From Hymenobacter radiodurans (lineage in GTDB: Bacteria > Bacteroidota > Bacteroidia > Cytophagales > Hymenobacteraceae), in assembly GCF_004355185.1 (NCBI RefSeq), contig NZ_CP037922.1, positions 434,001 through 498,000 of the forward strand: DNA of 64,000 nt, in the 5' to 3' direction. The notes under the pieces are model-generated. The model had not been told where the DNA came from and made no database searches. It worked only from the letters and a program-made list of their open reading frames with translations. Positions 43,368-53,404 of this stretch are shown one piece after another; the first letter of the stretch is position 1, and each line of letters opens with the position of its first letter. A program made the position numbers and the translations under genes.

Positions 43368-44098
43368 GTCCTGGAAAAGTAGGAATGTTACCTCTGCTTT
43401 ACTTAAATATAGTGGTTATACTTTACTTATGTAACTGATAATCAATAGCACAGTGATGTTGACCTATTAGCTAGCCAATTTGGCGTGCTGACAATACTGG
43501 GGCAAATACCAGCTTCTCCAGTGCAATTTATTGATGGTAAAGTGTTAAATTGAAGTAGCCTGCTTCTCCACGTACGACCATGGAACCCTACTGGTATACT
43601 GCATGGGGGCGGCCACAGGCAGATACTTACCCGGCTCGCTCCCCACCACCTACTCCCAACATTAATTCCACCCATCAGGGCACGTATCCCTACGTCCTGA
43701 TTTTACAGTGTTTCCTGCTCTAAAAGCCTAGGCGTCTTAACTAGATGACGGTATTTGAATATAAAAGGTGGTCATACAGAGGGCAGCGAAGCATCTCGCG
43801 TGTTTTCCAGAATTAGTAACCTCACATCAGCACGCGAGATGCTTCGCTGCGCTCGGCATGACGGGCGAGAGGATATCTGCCCGCTTTGCATGAGTGCACA
43901 TTGGCATAAGCTCCTTTTTACGTACCGCGCTACCCTATATGCTGAGTAGCTAATTTTCAATACGCTCCAAGCACCACCCATCAAAGACCTGGAAAGCCCC
44001 TAAAAAAGCCCCGGGTATCTGAATTGAGATTTCGCCCAAACACTTCACGTGCCTGTGGGCGACGATTCATTATCCCATTCTTTTACACTTTATACGCC
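43368..44098. other. Non-coding stretch with a REP-like hairpin
   Basis: 731 bp without a supported gene. It holds a REP-like palindrome (43771-43862), a single AAAAAAGCCCC motif near 43998, and the upstream region of the FAD oxidase. Short open frames here show no protein-like signal. Confidence 0.45.
43771..43862. repeat. REP-like inverted repeat, copy 1
   Basis: GCAGCGAAGCATCTCGCGTG on the left pairs with CACGCGAGATGCTTCGCTGC on the right across a 28-base loop, with outer GTCAT/ATGAC ends. The same core, AAGCATCTCGCGTG, recurs at 60352-60449. This looks like a mobile, repetitive extragenic palindrome. Confidence 0.8.
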
Positions 44099-45495
44099 AT
44101 GCTAACGGAAGAACTCATTGCGGAGCCCCACCTGAATGTGCGGGGCAAGCTGATTCGGCGGCAGGATGCGGACTATGAGCAAGCCCGCAAAGTACATAAT
44201 GGCATGATCGACAAGTATCCCGATATGATCGTGCAGTGCGTGGATGTGGCCGATGTTATTGCGGCCGTAAATTTTGCCCGTGAAAATGATGTGCTGGTGG
44301 CCGTAAGAAGCGGAGGGCACAGCGGAGGCGGCTTTGGCATGTGCGACAAAGGGCTGGTAATTGACCTGAGTCACATGAAAGGCGTTCATGTGGACCCCGT
44401 GGAACGCACCGCCCTAGTGGATGCCGGCTGCACCCTCGGCGACGTAGACCACGCCACCCACGCCTTCGGACTGGCCCTACCCAGCGGCATAGTGTCTACT
44501 ACCGGAGTGGGGGGCATTACGCTGGGCGGTGGGCTGGGCCACCTCACCCGTCATTGCGGCCTTTCCATCGATAATATGCTGGAAGCCGATGTGGTGCTGC
44601 CCGATGGCAGCTTTGTGAAAGCTTCCGCTACCCAGAACCAGGATTTGTTCTGGGGCTTGCGGGGCGGGGGCGGCAACTTCGGCGTTGTCACGTCCTTTTT
44701 GTTTCGCCTGCACCCCGTCAGTATGGTGGTTGGCGGCCCCATGCTTTGGCCTATGAGCGAGGCCCGAACCGTAATGCAGTGGTACCGCACCTTCATCCAG
44801 AAAGCCCCGAGTATATCAATGGGTTCTTTGCGTTTCTGTCGGTGCCGCCCGGACCGCCGTTTCCCGAGCATTTGTGGGGGCAAACGATGTGCGGAGTAGT
44901 ATGGTGCTACACCGGAGCGCCCGAGCAAGCCGAAAAAACGTATGAGCCGATTCGCAGCTTCCGCACGCCAGCGCTGGATTTGGTAGGGCCATTGCCGCTG
45001 CCGGCGCTGCAAAGCATGTTTGATGGCCTGTATCCGCCCGGCTTGCAATGGTACTGGAAAGCCGATTTTGTGAATGAGCTTAGCGACGAAGCCATCGACA
45101 TACACCTGAAGTTTGGCTATGAGCTGCCGACTCCGCTTTCCACCATGCACCTCTACCCAATAAATGGTGCCGCATCGCGCGTGGGTGCCCAAAATACGGC
45201 CTGGAACTATCGCCATTCCACCTGGTCGATGGTTATTGCGGGCGTCGATGCCGACCCTGCCAACCGGCAGCGCATCACGGACTGGGCCAAAGCCTACTGG
45301 AACGCGCTGCACCCATACTCAGCCGGTGGTGCCTACATCAATTTTATGATGGACGAAGGGCAGGAACGCATTAAAGCCACTTATGGCATTAACTACGAGC
45401 ATCTGGTAGCCGTCAAAAACAAGTATGACCCCGACAACTTGTTCCGGGTGAATCAGAACATCCGGCCCACCAAGCACGGTCACGTTTTCACCTGA
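44099..45495 (+). CDS. FAD-linked oxidase of the BBE family (one apparent frameshift)
   Basis: 465 residues when one C is added to CCCC at 44805-44808, restoring QKAPEYINGFFAF. The PCMH-type FAD domain has VAVRSGGHSGGGFG, where His is a covalent FAD attachment site, and LTRHCGLSIDNML, where Cys is the second (bicovalent) attachment. WGLRGGGGNFGVVTSF follows. The C-terminal BBE domain ends with YDPDNLFRVNQNI. The family oxidises sugars, alcohols or alkaloids using O2. No signal peptide is present; the substrate is unknown. Its terminator overlaps the converging gene. Confidence 0.88.
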
Positions 45496-45536
45496 TCGGG
45501 TGTGGGCAAAGCCCGCTTTGCCCCAATAAACTGAAC

Positions 45537-45983
45537 CTAAAAAGCCGCTTGGTCTGACCGATCAGCGGCTTTTGCCTGTGTAGGTCCTGATTGCTGCGCT
45601 GCGTCCTGCGGCCTGTCATTCAGGTAGCGCTTCACGTCACTGGAGCAGCAGAGAATGCCCAAAGCAATCAGATTGAGAGTATTGGTGAGTAGATGCCCCA
45701 CAATTGGGTCGTCGTCACCTAGATTGTTATACAAGACCATAGAGCTGAAGCACAAGCGCAAAACCAGCCAGCCCACCATGAGAACAAAGGCATTGCGCCA
45801 GCGCTTAAACAAGCCAACTATCAGCAACAGGCTAACAATGACGCTGGTGCTGAAGCTGCCGGTTTCGTCCACAAACCACAGCTTTTGCCATCTCGGTAGA
45901 AAGTCGGCCACTAGCAGAAACCCGGCTATCAGGTACAAGTGCTGCAATGCTGTCTTTTTAGAATACATCATAGAGAGATACAA
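45537..45983 (-). CDS. Small multi-pass membrane protein
   Basis: 148 residues with about four hydrophobic segments: HLYLIAGFLLVADFLP, TSVIVSLLLIVGLF, AFVLMVGWLVLRLCFSSMVLYN and LTNTLNLIALGILCC. The hydrophilic tail is rich in Asp, Gln and Ala. No family is recognised. Two Met codons (1 and 5 or 6) could start it. The last codons overlap the hairpin at 45540-45573. It faces the FAD oxidase gene, with no functional link. Confidence 0.55.
   Translation of the reverse strand: MYLSMMYSKKTALQHLYLIAGFLLVADFLPRWQKLWFVDETGSFSTSVIVSLLLIVGLFKRWRNAFVLMVGWLVLRLCFSSMVLYNNLGDDDPIVGHLLTNTLNLIALGILCCSSDVKRYLNDRPQDAAQQSGPTQAKAADRSDQAAF
45540..45573 (+). terminator. Hairpin overlapping the end of the membrane-protein gene
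   Basis: AAAAGCCGCT pairs with AGCGGCTTTT around a 14-nt loop. It terminates the rightward oxidase gene while encoding the last codons of the leftward gene. Confidence 0.7.
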
Positions 45984-46183
45984 TTGGCTAACCAGTGCTA
46001 TAAGGATATGATAATAAGATACAAAAAACCTGCAAAAAGCCCCCAGCCTCTATCAAGTAAACCTATAGGCTGACTTGGAGTGAGAGTCTCTTTTCGCCAA
46101 ATATATATCATCCAAAATATTTATCTTCCGAATAGGGAAGCAGCAACCAAGCTGCCTCGTACAGCTACTGGAGGAGCTATCCG

Positions 46184-47817
46184 ATGAAGCACATTCTACT
46201 AGTTATTGGGCTGGTATGGGGTCTAGGAATAGGGGCGCGAGGCCAAGCTGGGCGGGCCGATATGGTACTGCTCAACGGTAAGATATTCACCAGTGACGCG
46301 GCGCGCCCGTCGGTGGAGGCGCTGGCTATTCGGGGCGAGCGAATCATTGCCGTGGGTACAGTGGCAGAAATAAGCAAGCTGGCCGGCCCCAAAACCCGCC
46401 GCATCGACTTGCAGGGGCGCGTAGTTACGCCAGGCTTCAACGATGCCCACAACCACTTCGACCCCATGCCGGCTGGATTTCGGCTGGCCTTCACCAGCAT
46501 GGAGCCCAGTTGGGAGGAAACCAGCCAAGCTATTAAAGCCGCTGCCCAACAAGTGCCCGCCGGCACCTGGATTTTCGGCACCGTGGGTTCCAAAGTAGTG
46601 CTCGACCCACTTGTAACCCGCGCCGCTCTCGATGCGCTGGCTCCGAATCACCCTGTATTGCTTGGTGCTTTCTACGGGCACGGTCAGATAGCCAACACCA
46701 AAGCACTACCACTTCTCCAACTCGATATCGAGCAGCCCGACCCGCTGGGGGGCAAATATGAGCGTATCACCGGCTCGCGCGAGCTCAATGGCCGCATGCA
46801 CGAGTACGCCGAGTGGCGCACCAACTTCGTGCTAGCCGCGCAGGTACCCGATACCGCCGTTATTCGTGCTCTCCGCACCATGGCGGCGGTGGCGGCTGGC
46901 TACGGTATCACCACGATGCAGCTGTTTACCATCCTGCCCACCGATCGGTTTGTGCGCCTTCTTACTCAAGCCAATCTGCCGGTGCGGGTGCATGCGCGGC
47001 CCTTTCCGCTCACCACGCCCCAGGGCCGCGAAACCACCGAGCTACGTAAGCTCCTCACGCCGCCTATGCCCAAACTCGGCCCCCGCGTGCAGGTAAGCGG
47101 TATCAAATGGGTGTTGGATGGTACGCCCTACGAGCGGGGCGCTGCTCTACGCACGGCTTACCGCGACCAACCCAACTGGAAAGGAGAGCTCAACTTCAAA
47201 GAAGATGAAGTAGGCAAGATGGTGCAGGAAGGACTCGACTGGAAACAGCCACTGCTCTTCCACTGCGCTGGCGACCGGGCCGCCGAAGTAGTGTTTGATG
47301 CCCTCGAAGCCAACGAAACCAACGTAAACTGGCCCGCGCGGCGCGTCCGCATTGAGCACGGCGACGGCGTCGTTGGTGACCTGATCCCTCGAGCCAAGCG
47401 CCTGGGCGTGGTGGTAGTCCAAAACCCCACGCACTTTACCGAGCCGGCGCTGTTCGGGCAGCGCTGGGGCAACAAAATGCAGCCGCTTCGGTCATTGCTG
47501 GCGGCGGGCATACCGGTGGCGCTCGGCTCCGACGGGCCCATGAATCCCTTTCTGAACATCATGTTAGCTGGCATTAATCCGGCTAATCCAGCGGAGGCTA
47601 TCACGGGCCATCAGGCTGTACAGGCGTACACGGCCGGATCGGCCTACGCCGAGTTCGCCGAAAAAGACAAGGGTACGCTGGCCGTGGGCAAGCTTGCCGA
47701 CCTAGCCGTATTGTCACAAGATATCTTCTCCGTGCCGCCCCCGAACTGCCAAAAACCACGAGTGTCCTGACTATAGTTGGAGGCAAAGTGGTGCACGATG
47801 CCAATGTGTTAAAATAA
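46184..47817 (+). CDS. Amidohydrolase (YtcJ-like) (one apparent frameshift)
   Basis: 544 residues. Signal peptide MKHILLVIGLVWGLGIGARG. The metal-dependent hydrolase core shows VTPGFNDAHNHFDP, with His ligands in the HxH position, then ISGIKWVLDGTPYERG, LLFHCAGDRAAEVVFDA, VRIEHGDGVVGD and VALGSDGPMNPF. These fit the YtcJ/NfdA-type amidohydrolases. The frame breaks at CCCCC (47738-47742). One added C restores VPPPELPKTTSV and the normal ending GGKVVHDANVLK with stop at 47815-47817. The substrate is unknown. A single GGGGGCTTTTTTT motif lies just after the stop. Confidence 0.88.
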
Positions 47818-48007
47818 GCTGGGGGCTTTTTTTATGACCGAGCTTAGACGCAATTCTCTATATGCAGCTTATTCTTTGCTAGAGGAAATTATAGATAAAG
47901 GCACTTTAGTCATACTTAATCTTGAATCACTGAATACATTTTTGTAGCTTCCTATTCTTTGCCAAAAGCGCTTGTAAACAATGGTTTAACTTTTACCACC
48001 TCTCCCC

Positions 48008-49429
48008 ATGAAACATAAACATATGGCCGTATTCAGCAATCCTCTATTAGTGGGCGGTTTGCTATCTGCTATTTTTCTGGCTGGTTGCGAAAGCAGCCTC
48101 GACAAGATTCAGGACGAGCCTACCACGCAAAGCCAATCGGCTGACGCCCAGGGCGAGCCGGGCCGCGACTATGTAGCCAATGAACTGCTGGTCAAGTTTA
48201 AGGCTGGAGTATCGGAAGAGGCCAAGGCCAATGCACTGGCTCGTATCAGTGGCAAAGTGTCGGAGAAGATTCTGACCAAGGCCATGGAGCGTGCGGGGGA
48301 GAAGGAAGGCCTGATGGTAGTGCACACGCCCCTGCAAGCTTTGGAGGCGATGAGCAAGATGAAGGGCGGGCCCGAAATCGAATTTGCTGAGCCTAACTAT
48401 ATCTATCAGCACACCGCTACTTCCTCTGATCCGTACTACACCAATGGGTCCTTGTGGGGTATGTATGGCGCATCTACCTCTCCAGCTAACCAGTATGGCA
48501 GTAATGCTGCCGCAGCTTGGGCCGCTGGCAGAACCGGTTCAGCTACCGTATATGTAGGTATCATTGATGAAGGTATTCAGTTTGACCATCCCGATTTGTC
48601 AGGCCAGGTTTGGACGAACACGTTTGATCCAGTGAATGGACAAGACGATGATGGCAACGGCTACATCGACGATACTCACGGCTGGGACTTTGATGGCAAC
48701 AACAACACGATCTATGATGGTGGTGCCAAAGGTAGCCTCGACGACCACGGCACGCACGTAGCGGGCACTATCGGCGCTAACGCTAACAATGGCGCTGGGG
48801 TAGCTGGCGTGAACTGGAACGTAAGAATGATTTCCTGCAAGTTCCTGGGCCGACGGGGCGGCACCTCGGCTAACGCGGTGAAGGCAGTAGACTACCTAAC
48901 CAACTTAAAAGTAAAGCGCGGGCTAAACATCGTAGCCAGCAACAACTCTTGGGGTGGTGGCGGCTATTCACAGGCTCTATTTGATGCCATTAAACGCGCC
49001 AACGATGCGAACATTCTCTTCATCGCGGCGGCCGGGAATGGAGGCAGCGACGGCGTAGGCGACAATAACGACGCGGTGGCTAGCTACCCTTCCAATTACA
49101 ACGTGGCAAATGTGATTGCCGTGGCCGCTATTACTTCCAGCGGTGCTAGGTCGAGCTTCTCCAACTATGGCGCTACCACCGTTGACATTGGAGCTCCGGG
49201 TTCAGCTATCTGGTCAACCACAGCCTATAATGGCTACTCTTCATACAGCGGTACATCTATGGCTACGCCGCACGTAACGGGTGCGGCGGCTTTGTACGCT
49301 GCTACGAAGCCGGGTTCTGCCGCTCAAATCAAGAATGCCCTACTGAGCAGTGCTGTGCCAACTGCTTCGTTATCTGGGAAAACCGTAACTGGTGGGCGTT
49401 TAGATGCAAATGCTGCACTTTCTAAATAG
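48008..49429 (+). CDS. Subtilisin-like serine protease (S8), lipoprotein
   Basis: 473 residues. Lipobox IFLAGC gives a lipidated Cys at residue 27. A pro-domain (about 45-135) contains NELLVKFKAGVSEEAKANAL, as in fervidolysin-type precursors. The catalytic triad is in order: Asp in GIIDEGIQFDHPDL (about 187), His in DDHGTHVAGTIGA (about 247), Ser in GTSMATPHVTGAA (about 416). An oxyanion Asn is in AAAGNGG. It is expected on the cell surface or in the periplasm and degrades proteins. Monocistronic with its own terminator. Start at MKHKHMAVFS; a second Met at position 6 is possible. Confidence 0.93.
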   Translation: MKHKHMAVFSNPLLVGGLLSAIFLAGCESSLDKIQDEPTTQSQSADAQGEPGRDYVANELLVKFKAGVSEEAKANALARISGKVSEKILTKAMERAGEKEGLMVVHTPLQALEAMSKMKGGPEIEFAEPNYIYQHTATSSDPYYTNGSLWGMYGASTSPANQYGSNAAAAWAAGRTGSATVYVGIIDEGIQFDHPDLSGQVWTNTFDPVNGQDDDGNGYIDDTHGWDFDGNNNTIYDGGAKGSLDDHGTHVAGTIGANANNGAGVAGVNWNVRMISCKFLGRRGGTSANAVKAVDYLTNLKVKRGLNIVASNNSWGGGGYSQALFDAIKRANDANILFIAAAGNGGSDGVGDNNDAVASYPSNYNVANVIAVAAITSSGARSSFSNYGATTVDIGAPGSAIWSTTAYNGYSSYSGTSMATPHVTGAAALYAATKPGSAAQIKNALLSSAVPTASLSGKTVTGGRLDANAALSK

Positions 49430-49461
49430 TAGAGTTACCGGTAGTTTATACTAATACATTC

Positions 49462-49498
49462 CAAAAAAGCCCCCAGAGCATCTCTGGGGGCTTTTTTC
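49462..49498 (+). terminator. Bidirectional G-C5 motif terminator
   Basis: CAAAAAAGCCCCCAGAG pairs with TCTCTGGGGGCTTTTTT around CA. It lies between the protease gene and the converging OmpA gene. Confidence 0.9.
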
Positions 49499-49511
49499 TG
49501 GCTTCCCTATT

Positions 49512-50144
49512 TTAGGAGATAATAACCTCTACGCGGCGGTTTTGCTGGCGGCCTTCGGGGTTGTCGGAACCGTCGGGCTTGGTGTTGGGGGCTATGGGGT
49601 TGGCCTCACCGAAGCCTTTCACCTGAAACTGCCCGGCGGCGCCGGCCTGGTGCTGGGTAAGCCAGTCGGCAATGGCCTGGGCGCGGCGCTGCGACAACGA
49701 CACGTTGTAGGCGTCGTCGCCCTTGGCGTCGGTGTAGCCGTTGATGACCACGCGGCTCTTGGTATACTGCTTTACTACCTGGGCCAGCTTCTCCAACGTG
49801 GGCGCGGCCTCGGCCTTGATGTCGGCCTTGTCGAAGTCGAAAAGCACGTCGGTATCGAAGTTGATAACCAGGCCCATATCCGTCATCTGGGCGTTCAGGT
49901 CGTTGGCGGCGCCCGACAGGTCGCTTACCTGGCCGGTGAGCTTCTGGCCCTGATCAGGAGTGGCGGATGAAGCCGCCGGGGCTGCGGGTGTAGCCCCTGG
50001 TGTGGCGGGCGCTGCACCCGCGGGCGGCTGCACGGTGCCCGATAACGGCTGACCGGCATCGGGGGGCGTTTTTTGCTCTGAGCAGCTGCTAATAACCAGC
50101 AGCCCAGCCGTCAGCAACGCCCCCAAGTAAACGAGGCGGCTCAT
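49512..50144 (-). CDS. OmpA-family lipoprotein
   Basis: 210 residues. Lipobox LLVISSC near residue 21, an Ala/Pro-rich linker (PGATPAAPAASSATPD), a short helical region, then an OmpA C-terminal domain (about 110-210). That domain has VLFDFDKADIKAEAAPTLEKLA, VINGYTDAKGDDAYNVSLSQRRAQAIADWL and NRRVEVIIS. It binds peptidoglycan (diaminopimelate), linking outer membrane and wall. Its start overlaps the stop of the upstream lipoprotein gene (ATGA), so they are translationally coupled. Confidence 0.92.
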   Translation of the reverse strand: MSRLVYLGALLTAGLLVISSCSEQKTPPDAGQPLSGTVQPPAGAAPATPGATPAAPAASSATPDQGQKLTGQVSDLSGAANDLNAQMTDMGLVINFDTDVLFDFDKADIKAEAAPTLEKLAQVVKQYTKSRVVINGYTDAKGDDAYNVSLSQRRAQAIADWLTQHQAGAAGQFQVKGFGEANPIAPNTKPDGSDNPEGRQQNRRVEVIIS

Positions 50145-50710
50145 CGCTGCACCGCTATGCCATCAAAGGAACCAACCTCGGGCACACTCAGCGAGATGGT
50201 AGGGCTTTCAGCGGGCGGGGCCGGGAATTTCAGCGTAACGATGCTCGGGCCAGCTTTGCGCGCTGCTATGTCCAGGCTTTTGCCGCTGGAGTTGGTGGGC
50301 ATGGCCATCCAGGCGCCCTGCTGGTCCTTGAGGATATTGTACTTGCGCGAAGTAGCGTCATCGATATAGTTGATCTGGTCGATGTCGGTGTGCAGAAACT
50401 CTGAGTTGCTATTGCTGGCGGCGGGCAGCGTGTATTGCAGCTCCACGTTCAGAATATCGCCTACTACGCGGGCTTTAGTCAGCGCTACTTGGGTGCCCTT
50501 GGGGCCGGGCTGGGTAGACAAAGCGGCTGCGGCCGGCGCCGGCGCTACTGCCTCGGCGCGCTCAACTCCGGCAGTTGCTTTGGCAGGGGCCGGAGCCGGC
50601 GCTGCGGCGGGCGTATCGACGGCCGTAGTAGTGGTGTCGGCGGTCTTTTCCTGGCTACAAGCGGTTACGCTCAAAGCAAATACACTGGCTACTAACAATG
50701 ACTTTTGCAT
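50141..50710 (-). CDS. Uncharacterised lipoprotein cotranslated with the OmpA gene
   Basis: 189 residues. SVTAC near residue 18 is a lipobox, followed by an Ala/Pro/Thr-rich linker. The C-terminal ~110 residues form a beta-rich domain (GTQVALTKARVVGDILNVELQYTL, GPSIVTLKFPAP). No family is recognised. The stop overlaps the ATG of the OmpA-like lipoprotein, so both are probably made together in the periplasm and may function together at the envelope. Confidence 0.7.
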   Translation of the reverse strand: MQKSLLVASVFALSVTACSQEKTADTTTTAVDTPAAAPAPAPAKATAGVERAEAVAPAPAAAALSTQPGPKGTQVALTKARVVGDILNVELQYTLPAASNSNSEFLHTDIDQINYIDDATSRKYNILKDQQGAWMAMPTNSSGKSLDIAARKAGPSIVTLKFPAPPAESPTISLSVPEVGSFDGIAVQR

Positions 50711-50888
50711 AAGTAAAGCTATATAGTTGAGTTAGGCAGTACGGCCATACGGCGCCCGAGGTTAAATTCCTGTCTTGAAGCCTCCTTCCCACACCGCCGC
50801 ACCAACACGCGGAACGTGTTTGCCTCATCCGTTGCGTCGTCGATAATACCTGTCTTACCTAGAAATCGGAATTAGACTAGGTTAGCCA

Positions 50889-50931
50889 TCAAAAAAGCCC
50901 CCCAGAATATATCTGGGGGGCTTTTTTAGGC
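50889..50931 (-). terminator. Orphan G-C6 motif terminator
   Basis: AAAAAAGCCCCCCAGA pairs with TCTGGGGGGCTTTTTT around ATATA. The genes on both sides point away from it, so nothing complete now reads into it from the right. It probably was the native terminator of a leftward gene, plausibly mfd, before the island to its right was inserted. Confidence 0.7.
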
Positions 50932-51246
50932 TACGGTGGGTTCAATCGGAGGGAGGGACATCGCGACGCTACGCTGGGGCGGCCACCGGGGCGGAGGCGA
51001 CCGAAGCCCCCGAAACCGAAGTTACGCAGGGCCGTCAGCTTTTGCCGTGGGGAATAGATTATAATAGCAAATTTTAGCGCTAGCCGTATGAATAGGTAGC
51101 CTCAAACTGCTTTCCCTAATACCGTCGTACGCAGTCTAATAAGGGTATTAGGAACTGATACAAATGAGACAAGCCATATTTACAGCACAATAAGAAATAC
51201 TCTAAAGAGTGTTAATATTGCTGAGGCACCACGAATAAACAATATC
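50932..51246. other. Island edge: GC-rich stub then AT-rich promoter region
   Basis: From 50932 to about 51055 the DNA is GC-rich like the chromosome; to the right it turns AT-rich at once. On the reverse strand a start-less frame ends at 50931-50933, which might be a displaced gene end, but I recognise nothing in it. The AT-rich part should hold the promoter of the AAA ATPase gene. Confidence 0.4.
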
Positions 51247-52485
51247 ATGAAAAGAGAAGCCAAAACGCTTTATTTGGAATCAGCCAAACTGAAGGGTTAC
51301 AAATCAATTGTCGATGTTGAGATAGACTTTCTGCCTGGATTAAATATATTGATTGGTAGAAATGGATCTGGCAAGACAAATTTGTTAACGTTGTTAAGTA
51401 AAATAATTTCACTTGAATTTGATAATCTATCTGAATTAGATGGCAAAATAAAGTTATATGGCAACGAAAGATTTGATATGAATTTTAATAAATCGCCTCA
51501 TATAATCGAGGAAAATGCAAGTGCTTCTGAATTTAATTCGAGAATAGAATTTAATACTAACTTTAGAATATCTTCGGGAAGGAAGTTGGTTTCTAAGGGT
51601 GTAATAGAACAAAATACTACGATAAGTGAATTTATGACTAATAAAATTTCTGCTTTATATATTAAGCATGGTTATCCTGAAGAATACCCTTTTGTTGGGC
51701 AAAATGTGAATTTTGAGTTAAAGTATTCCGATTACACCAAATACTTGTACGATTATGCAATTAACCGTAATATACCTCTTTTTTCTAGATGTCTGTATGC
51801 TGATTTCTATTCAGCATTTTTTGTAGGTAAATCTAATGTTAGTGAAGATAGTTTAATTGATAGAATTACTAATTATATTGAAAAAAGTAAATCTTATTTA
51901 GTTATTTCCTTGTCTAGTATAATGAATACATACACCTCTGTGCAAGAGGTTAGAATAGATTCTAAATGTAGTACAACTGTCTCAAGTGATGGTATGAAAG
52001 TAGAAGGATTTAGAATCGAATTTAAAATTGATGGTACATGGCATGCATTTGAAGATCTATCTGACGGAACAAAAAGAATTGTTTATATGATCATGGAAAT
52101 GTCGATAGATAATATATTCAGAGTAAACTATGTATTTAATGATAGATATTTTGGAGCCAGAAGTAAAATATCAGAAAAGGCTATCTCAAGAGTTGTGTTT
52201 CTAGAAGAACCTGAGCTAGGGGTCCACCCAAAACAATTTCATAGCATTATGAAATTCGTAGAAAGATTTGCTGAAACCAATCAAATAATAATGAGTACTC
52301 ATGCTCCGCAAGCTCTTGACTATATTACCCTAGAAGAGTTGGATAGAATTATAATTGCATCTTTCGATAAAGATAAGGGATCTATTTTTAAAAGAATGTC
52401 TGATAAGCAGAAGAGAAAAGCTAAATCATATGTCGATGATGCGTATTTACGCGATATGTGGATTCATTCTACACTTGAAATCTGA
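51247..52485 (+). CDS. AAA/ABC-type ATPase (OLD/RecF-like), island gene 1
   Basis: 412 residues, strongly AT-rich codons unlike its neighbours. Near the start SAKLKGYKSIVDVEIDF leads to Walker A GRNGSGKT (37-44). LSDGTKR near 271 is an ABC-signature-like motif, VVFLEEPELGVHP near 318 is Walker B with the D-loop, and STHAPQAL near 350 is the His switch. This is the layout of OLD/RecF-like AAA_15/AAA_21 ATPases. It is followed after 5 bp by a TOPRIM-like protein gene. ATPase-TOPRIM pairs, such as OLD nucleases and PARIS (AriA/AriB), protect against phages. The pair is thus a defence candidate, but the family is not one I can name. Confidence 0.85.
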   Translation: MKREAKTLYLESAKLKGYKSIVDVEIDFLPGLNILIGRNGSGKTNLLTLLSKIISLEFDNLSELDGKIKLYGNERFDMNFNKSPHIIEENASASEFNSRIEFNTNFRISSGRKLVSKGVIEQNTTISEFMTNKISALYIKHGYPEEYPFVGQNVNFELKYSDYTKYLYDYAINRNIPLFSRCLYADFYSAFFVGKSNVSEDSLIDRITNYIEKSKSYLVISLSSIMNTYTSVQEVRIDSKCSTTVSSDGMKVEGFRIEFKIDGTWHAFEDLSDGTKRIVYMIMEMSIDNIFRVNYVFNDRYFGARSKISEKAISRVVFLEEPELGVHPKQFHSIMKFVERFAETNQIIMSTHAPQALDYITLEELDRIIIASFDKDKGSIFKRMSDKQKRKAKSYVDDAYLRDMWIHSTLEI

Positions 52486-52490
52486 TATTT

Positions 52491-53117
52491 ATGCCCCTTA
52501 TAGCAGTCGTAGGTGAGGCACCTAGTGACACAGCAGCGGTTATTGGCCTTTTAGTGCCTTTGTTCAATTCTGATTACCAATTTATTACTCTGCTTGATAC
52601 CATAACGGGCTCTAAATTAGATGAACAAAAAACTAAACATCTAATTAGAAAAGAATTCGATTTTGAGAAGCCGGATATTGTTATATTTTGTCGTGACTTG
52701 GATGGTCTTGCTAACGAAAGAGATAAAAAGTTAAAAATGCAGACATACTTTTTAGATATGAATAGAATAGTTAGAAAAAAGGGTGTTTATCTATTGTCAG
52801 TATTTGAGCTAGAAACATTGATACTGGCAGATATTGAAAAGTTTAATAGTGAATATGAGTGCAATGTGGTTATTAACTTCAATCCTGAAGAAAAAGAAAA
52901 ATCAAAAGATTTTTTAAAAGATTCTACCCATGGAAAGCAAAAGCAATTTGTAGAAGGACATAATTCTTATCTTATTCCTAAATTAGATCGTTATAAAATA
53001 ATAAATTGTTCATTTTACGAAGCATTTATAAGAGAATTAGATATTATGTTGGCTAAAAGAAGGCTGCCGGCGAATATTTTAGACCAACATAATAACGTAG
53101 AAAATATACAGGAGTAA
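52491..53117 (+). CDS. TOPRIM-like protein (DUF4276/DUF4435 resemblance), island gene 2
   Basis: 208 residues. VVGEAPSDTAAVIGLL near the N-terminus has the Glu and Ser-Asp positions of TOPRIM EGxxD motifs, and DIVIFCRDLDGL near residues 60-72 supplies the DxD. LLSVFELETLILAD follows. The size and order resemble DUF4276-like proteins, which often accompany AAA ATPases, and the TOPRIM half of PARIS. It could be a nuclease triggered by its ATPase partner. Codons are AT-rich. It is separated from the ATPase stop by 5 bp, so one operon. Family and activity are inferred. Confidence 0.65.
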   Translation: MPLIAVVGEAPSDTAAVIGLLVPLFNSDYQFITLLDTITGSKLDEQKTKHLIRKEFDFEKPDIVIFCRDLDGLANERDKKLKMQTYFLDMNRIVRKKGVYLLSVFELETLILADIEKFNSEYECNVVINFNPEEKEKSKDFLKDSTHGKQKQFVEGHNSYLIPKLDRYKIINCSFYEAFIRELDIMLAKRRLPANILDQHNNVENIQE

Positions 53118-53160
53118 TTTCTTTTACTGTTATTAATGAGTAATACCTTATTGAATTAAT

Positions 53161-53404
53161 TTACACCCCCACCTTCTCCTCACTCCCCAATTCACTCAAA
53201 ATCCGCTTAGCGGCCTGTACGCTTTTCACCTCCTCGATGCTGACGATGAGCTGTTCTTTGCGCTCCTTCATGGAGGCGGTTCGGGTGTGGGTTTGCACGT
53301 AGCTGACGATGTTGCCGAAGGTTTCGCCCTGGAAGTAAGCCTCGTTGTCGGTGGCCGAGATGTAGCCTTTCAGCAGATTCTTCTTCAGCGTCAGCTTCTC
53401 GAAA
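53161..53404 (-). pseudogene. Duplicated 3' end of mfd (copy A)
   Basis: Encodes the last 80 residues of Mfd, from FEKLTLKKNL to GSEEKVGV and stop, identical in protein to the real C-terminus at 54167-54406. DNA differs at about 15 of 245 positions, all silent and all in the half nearest the stop; the other half is identical. It is a fragment without its own start; an open frame enters it from the hicA side but is not a real gene. It marks one border of the hicBA insert. Confidence 0.85.

Noticed and set aside
44551..45312. 253-codon reverse frame across the FAD oxidase
   Set aside because: The forward strand has a full BBE-type oxidase with both covalent FAD sites; the reverse frame is a shadow.
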